The notes under the pieces were generated by a model. The model was not told where the DNA came from and did not search any database. It saw nothing but the letters and a program-made list of their open reading frames with translations. A stretch of DNA of 23,627 bases from DALYDK01 sp964415715 (GTDB lineage Bacteria; Patescibacteriota; Saccharimonadia; Saccharimonadales; CAIOMD01): positions 1 through 23,627 of the forward strand of contig CAYQBK010000040.1 in the NCBI GenBank assembly GCA_964415715.1, written 5' to 3'. The first letter of the stretch is position 1, and every line of letters starts with the position of its first letter. The position numbers and the translations under genes are program-made. Positions 21,872 through 23,627 of this stretch are shown here, piece after piece.

Positions 21872-22465
21872 TTATACTTCGCCTAGGGCCATGCGGTTGA
21901 AACGTCGAACAATGATATTTTCACCTAAAACAGCTATGCCCTCTTTGACATATTGGCCGACGGTAATATCTGGGTTTTTGACAAATGGCTGGTCTAGCAA
22001 ACATTTTTCAGCAAAATATTTTTTTAGCATGCCTTCGACGATTTGATCTATCATTTTATCTGGTTTGCCTTCGGCTTTGGCCTTTTCGGTAAATTCGGCC
22101 TTGGCCTTGGTTTTGGCATCATCTGAAATATCATCTGTCGAAACATATTCTGGTGAGCTAGCTGCAATATGCATGGCTACATCTTTGACTATCTCGGTAA
22201 ACTTCTCATTGCGAGCAACAAAATCAGTCTCGCAGTTTACCTCGACCAGCACACCTATACGACCGTCGTGCAAATAGCTACCAACAACCCCAGCCCTGGC
22301 TTCGCGCTCACCGCGCTTTTCGGCCTTGGTCATGCCTTTTTTGCGCATTTCGGCCAATGCTTTATCAAAATCACCATCGTTATCAACAAGTGCTTTTTTG
22401 GCATCTGTTATACCAACACCTGTTAGTTCACGTAATCTTTTGATTGTTTCAATATCTACAGACAT
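21872..22465 (-). CDS. tsf: Elongation factor Ts
   Basis: EF-Ts is the nucleotide exchange factor of EF-Tu. The 197-residue protein is the short form, like that of Thermus (~196). The N-terminal UBA-like domain has LRELTGVGITDAKKALVDN. The core motif EVNCETDFVARNEKF contains the TDFV that inserts next to the EF-Tu nucleotide site. KAEFTEKAKAEGKPDKMID is followed by a family-typical C-terminus with DQPFVKNPDITV. Its ATG overlaps the rpsB stop (TAATG), so the pair is translationally coupled. Confidence 0.96.
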   Translation of the reverse strand: MSVDIETIKRLRELTGVGITDAKKALVDNDGDFDKALAEMRKKGMTKAEKRGEREARAGVVGSYLHDGRIGVLVEVNCETDFVARNEKFTEIVKDVAMHIAASSPEYVSTDDISDDAKTKAKAEFTEKAKAEGKPDKMIDQIVEGMLKKYFAEKCLLDQPFVKNPDITVGQYVKEGIAVLGENIIVRRFNRMALGEV

Positions 22466-23199
22466 TATTCTTTACCACCTTCTTCTTTATTGACATTTTT
22501 CTTGGCGTGTTCTGCTCGGCCAGCACTAACCGCTGCTGTTACGTAGCCGGTTATTATTTCAATACTTTTTATAGCATCGTCATTGGCTGGTACAGGATAA
22601 GCTACCTTGCTTGGGTCGGCATTGGTATCAACCATAGCAACCACAGGTATGCCTAGTTTGGTAGCTTCTTTGACAGCATTTGCTTCCTCTAGTATGTCAA
22701 CCACAAATAGTGCGCCTGGGCGACCATTTAGGTCTTTTATGCCCCCAAAATTGTAGTTCATAAGATCTATTTGTTCCTGGAAACGCTGTACTTCAAGCTT
22801 GTTATATTTGGCAGCTAGTTCACCAGTAGCCATTTTCTTTTCTAGATCTTTGAGCTTTTTGATACGAGCGTTTATTGTGTTGGTATTGGTCAACATTCCA
22901 CCCATCCACCTATTAACAATATATGGCTGGCTTACACTTTCGGCAGACTGTTTTATGATATCTTTCGCCTGGCGCTTGGTACCAACATACAATACCTGTT
23001 TGCCACTGGCAGCAGTTTTTTCTAGGAATGCTAAAGCAATATCTAGCTGCTCAACCGTTTTGGTCAAATCAATAATATGACTGTCGCCACGTTTGCTATG
23101 TATGAAAGTGGCCATTTTTGGGTGCCATCGGCTTGTTTTGTGCCCAAAATGCGCACCTGATTCTAAAAGTTGTTTAATGTCTACGTCAACAGTAGCCAT
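22465..23199 (-). CDS. rpsB: 30S ribosomal protein S2
   Basis: S2 joins the 30S subunit late in assembly and supports S1 and mRNA binding. The 244 residues fit the family. Typical segments are LLESGAHFGHKTSRWHPKM, YVGTKRQAKDIIK, YIVNRWMGGMLTNTNTI and GIPVVAMVDTNADPSKVAYP. AAAGGA lies 8 nt before the ATG. The promoter at 23301-23329 gives a leader of about 95 nt, long enough for S2 autoregulation, but I do not recognise a known leader structure. Confidence 0.97.
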   Translation of the reverse strand: MATVDVDIKQLLESGAHFGHKTSRWHPKMATFIHSKRGDSHIIDLTKTVEQLDIALAFLEKTAASGKQVLYVGTKRQAKDIIKQSAESVSQPYIVNRWMGGMLTNTNTINARIKKLKDLEKKMATGELAAKYNKLEVQRFQEQIDLMNYNFGGIKDLNGRPGALFVVDILEEANAVKEATKLGIPVVAMVDTNADPSKVAYPVPANDDAIKSIEIITGYVTAAVSAGRAEHAKKNVNKEEGGKE

Positions 23200-23300
23200 A
23201 GTTGTATTGTCCTTTCTCTTCGGTACGGGAGCTTTACGGTGTCTACAAAACGTTCCGCAAAGAGGATTAACCCCAAACCTGCTTCATTAATAGTAAATAC

Positions 23301-23329
23301 ATACTACCAGATAAGCCAATCTGTTGCAA
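23301..23329 (-). promoter_or_regulatory. rpsB-tsf promoter
   Basis: On the minus strand, a -35 TTGCAA (23324-23329), a 17-bp spacer and a -10 TAGTAT (23301-23306). It lies about 100 nt upstream of rpsB and drives rpsB-tsf. Confidence 0.6.
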
Positions 23330-23340
23330 CCATGTTCTCT

Positions 23341-23469
23341 TGCTAACAACAGCATCATCGAAAAGTATTTATTTCTTTATTGCTCAATACATAGTGATAA
23401 GTAGCAGTAAGTTTTGCTTCCAATATCTGTGAGCTAATGGGGGCGTGGGAGGGGGTATTGTCATATCTA
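23341..23469. other. Intergenic stretch between the rpsB promoter and repeat P7
   Basis: No gene, RNA or clear regulatory element is seen. A minus-strand frame continues out of P7 through this stretch to a stop near 23355 (ending SNKEINTFR), but it is explained by readthrough of the repeat's open frame. Confidence 0.4.
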
Positions 23470-23627
23470 CTCAACTTACGCAAAACCCCTGCCCTATCTG
23501 AACTATTTCGACCGGCTAAAACTGATTTTTCTGCCGTCAATGTGCCTACGGGCACCTTTCCGTCAGATAAAATCAGTTTTAACTCATCCGAAGCTAGCTC
23601 AGCTAGAGACGGGGTTTTGCGTAAGTC
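23470..23627 (-). repeat. Palindromic repeat P7 (3 bases short at window end)
   Basis: Element positions 1-158 of 161, cut by the end of the window. The left terminus is CTCAACTTACGC and the apex GTGCC-TACG-GGCAC is at 23542-23555. The minus strand is open (LRKTPSLAELASDELK..., VLAGRNSSDRAGVL). Positions 23494-23627 are identical to 1-134. Confidence 0.92.

Noticed and set aside
1..23627. A CRISPR array or tandem repeats made by the palindromic copies
   Set aside because: Copies are kilobases apart, in both orientations, with genes between them, and there are no cas genes or regular spacers.
1..23627. A circular plasmid or phage, suggested by identical ends
   Set aside because: Core ribosomal and tRNA synthetase genes point to a chromosome, and the shared ends lie inside a dispersed repeat.

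Overview
The window reads as chromosomal DNA of a reduced-genome bacterium of the Candidate Phyla Radiation, most likely a Candidatus Saccharibacteria (TM7) relative; that placement is inference. It rests on low GC, tight gene overlaps, a minimal translation set (rpsB, tsf, frr, lysS, a type-3 proS), an rpsB-tsf-frr-uppS-rseP string without pyrH, cdsA or dxr, and many short lineage-restricted proteins. TGA is used as a stop (for example at the end of the nucleotidyltransferase and deaminase genes), so the UGA=Gly code of Absconditabacteria/Gracilibacteria is excluded.

Layout. 1-979: a palindromic repeat, then rsmE (-). 1036-5064 (+): a five-gene operon with overlapping stops and starts, encoding an APH/choline-kinase-like phosphotransferase, a cytidylyltransferase-like nucleotidyltransferase, a HIT protein, a deaminase with an extra N-terminal domain, and ThyA. 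5164-7181: a frameshifted hypothetical gene, a DUF1801-like scrap, and a GT4 glycosyltransferase preceded by a 30-residue acidic microprotein (-). 7244-7732: DHFR (+), which completes the folate/dTMP cycle with ThyA. 7826-8543 (-): two small basic paralogs around a zf-TFIIB zinc-ribbon protein. 8981-11890 (-): a CruF/DUF422-like membrane protein, lysS and greA. 12018-14107 (-): an RNB-domain ribonuclease next to decayed rhuM and radC genes. 14064-15566 (-): proS. 15624-16183: an IS200-type element. 16296-17897 (+): a Cys-containing hypothetical protein and an EamA transporter. 17899-23199 (-): CPBP protease, rseP, uppS, frr, an acidic hypothetical gene, tsf and rpsB.

The most striking feature is a dispersed palindromic repeat of 161 bp present in seven copies (P1-P7). 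Each copy is an imperfect inverted repeat over its whole length with a small apical hairpin. One strand is readable as a ~53-residue peptide in six of the seven copies. Copy P2 is fused in frame to the C-terminus of the phosphotransferase. The apical hairpin shows paired (compensatory) base changes between copies. This resembles the Rickettsia palindromic elements (RPEs) in behaviour, but I recognise no described family. The first 134 bases of the window are identical to the last 134, because both ends lie inside copies of this repeat.

A second theme is expression signals. Several genes have a -10-like box only 7-8 nt before the start codon, implying leaderless mRNAs, while others have clear Shine-Dalgarno sites.
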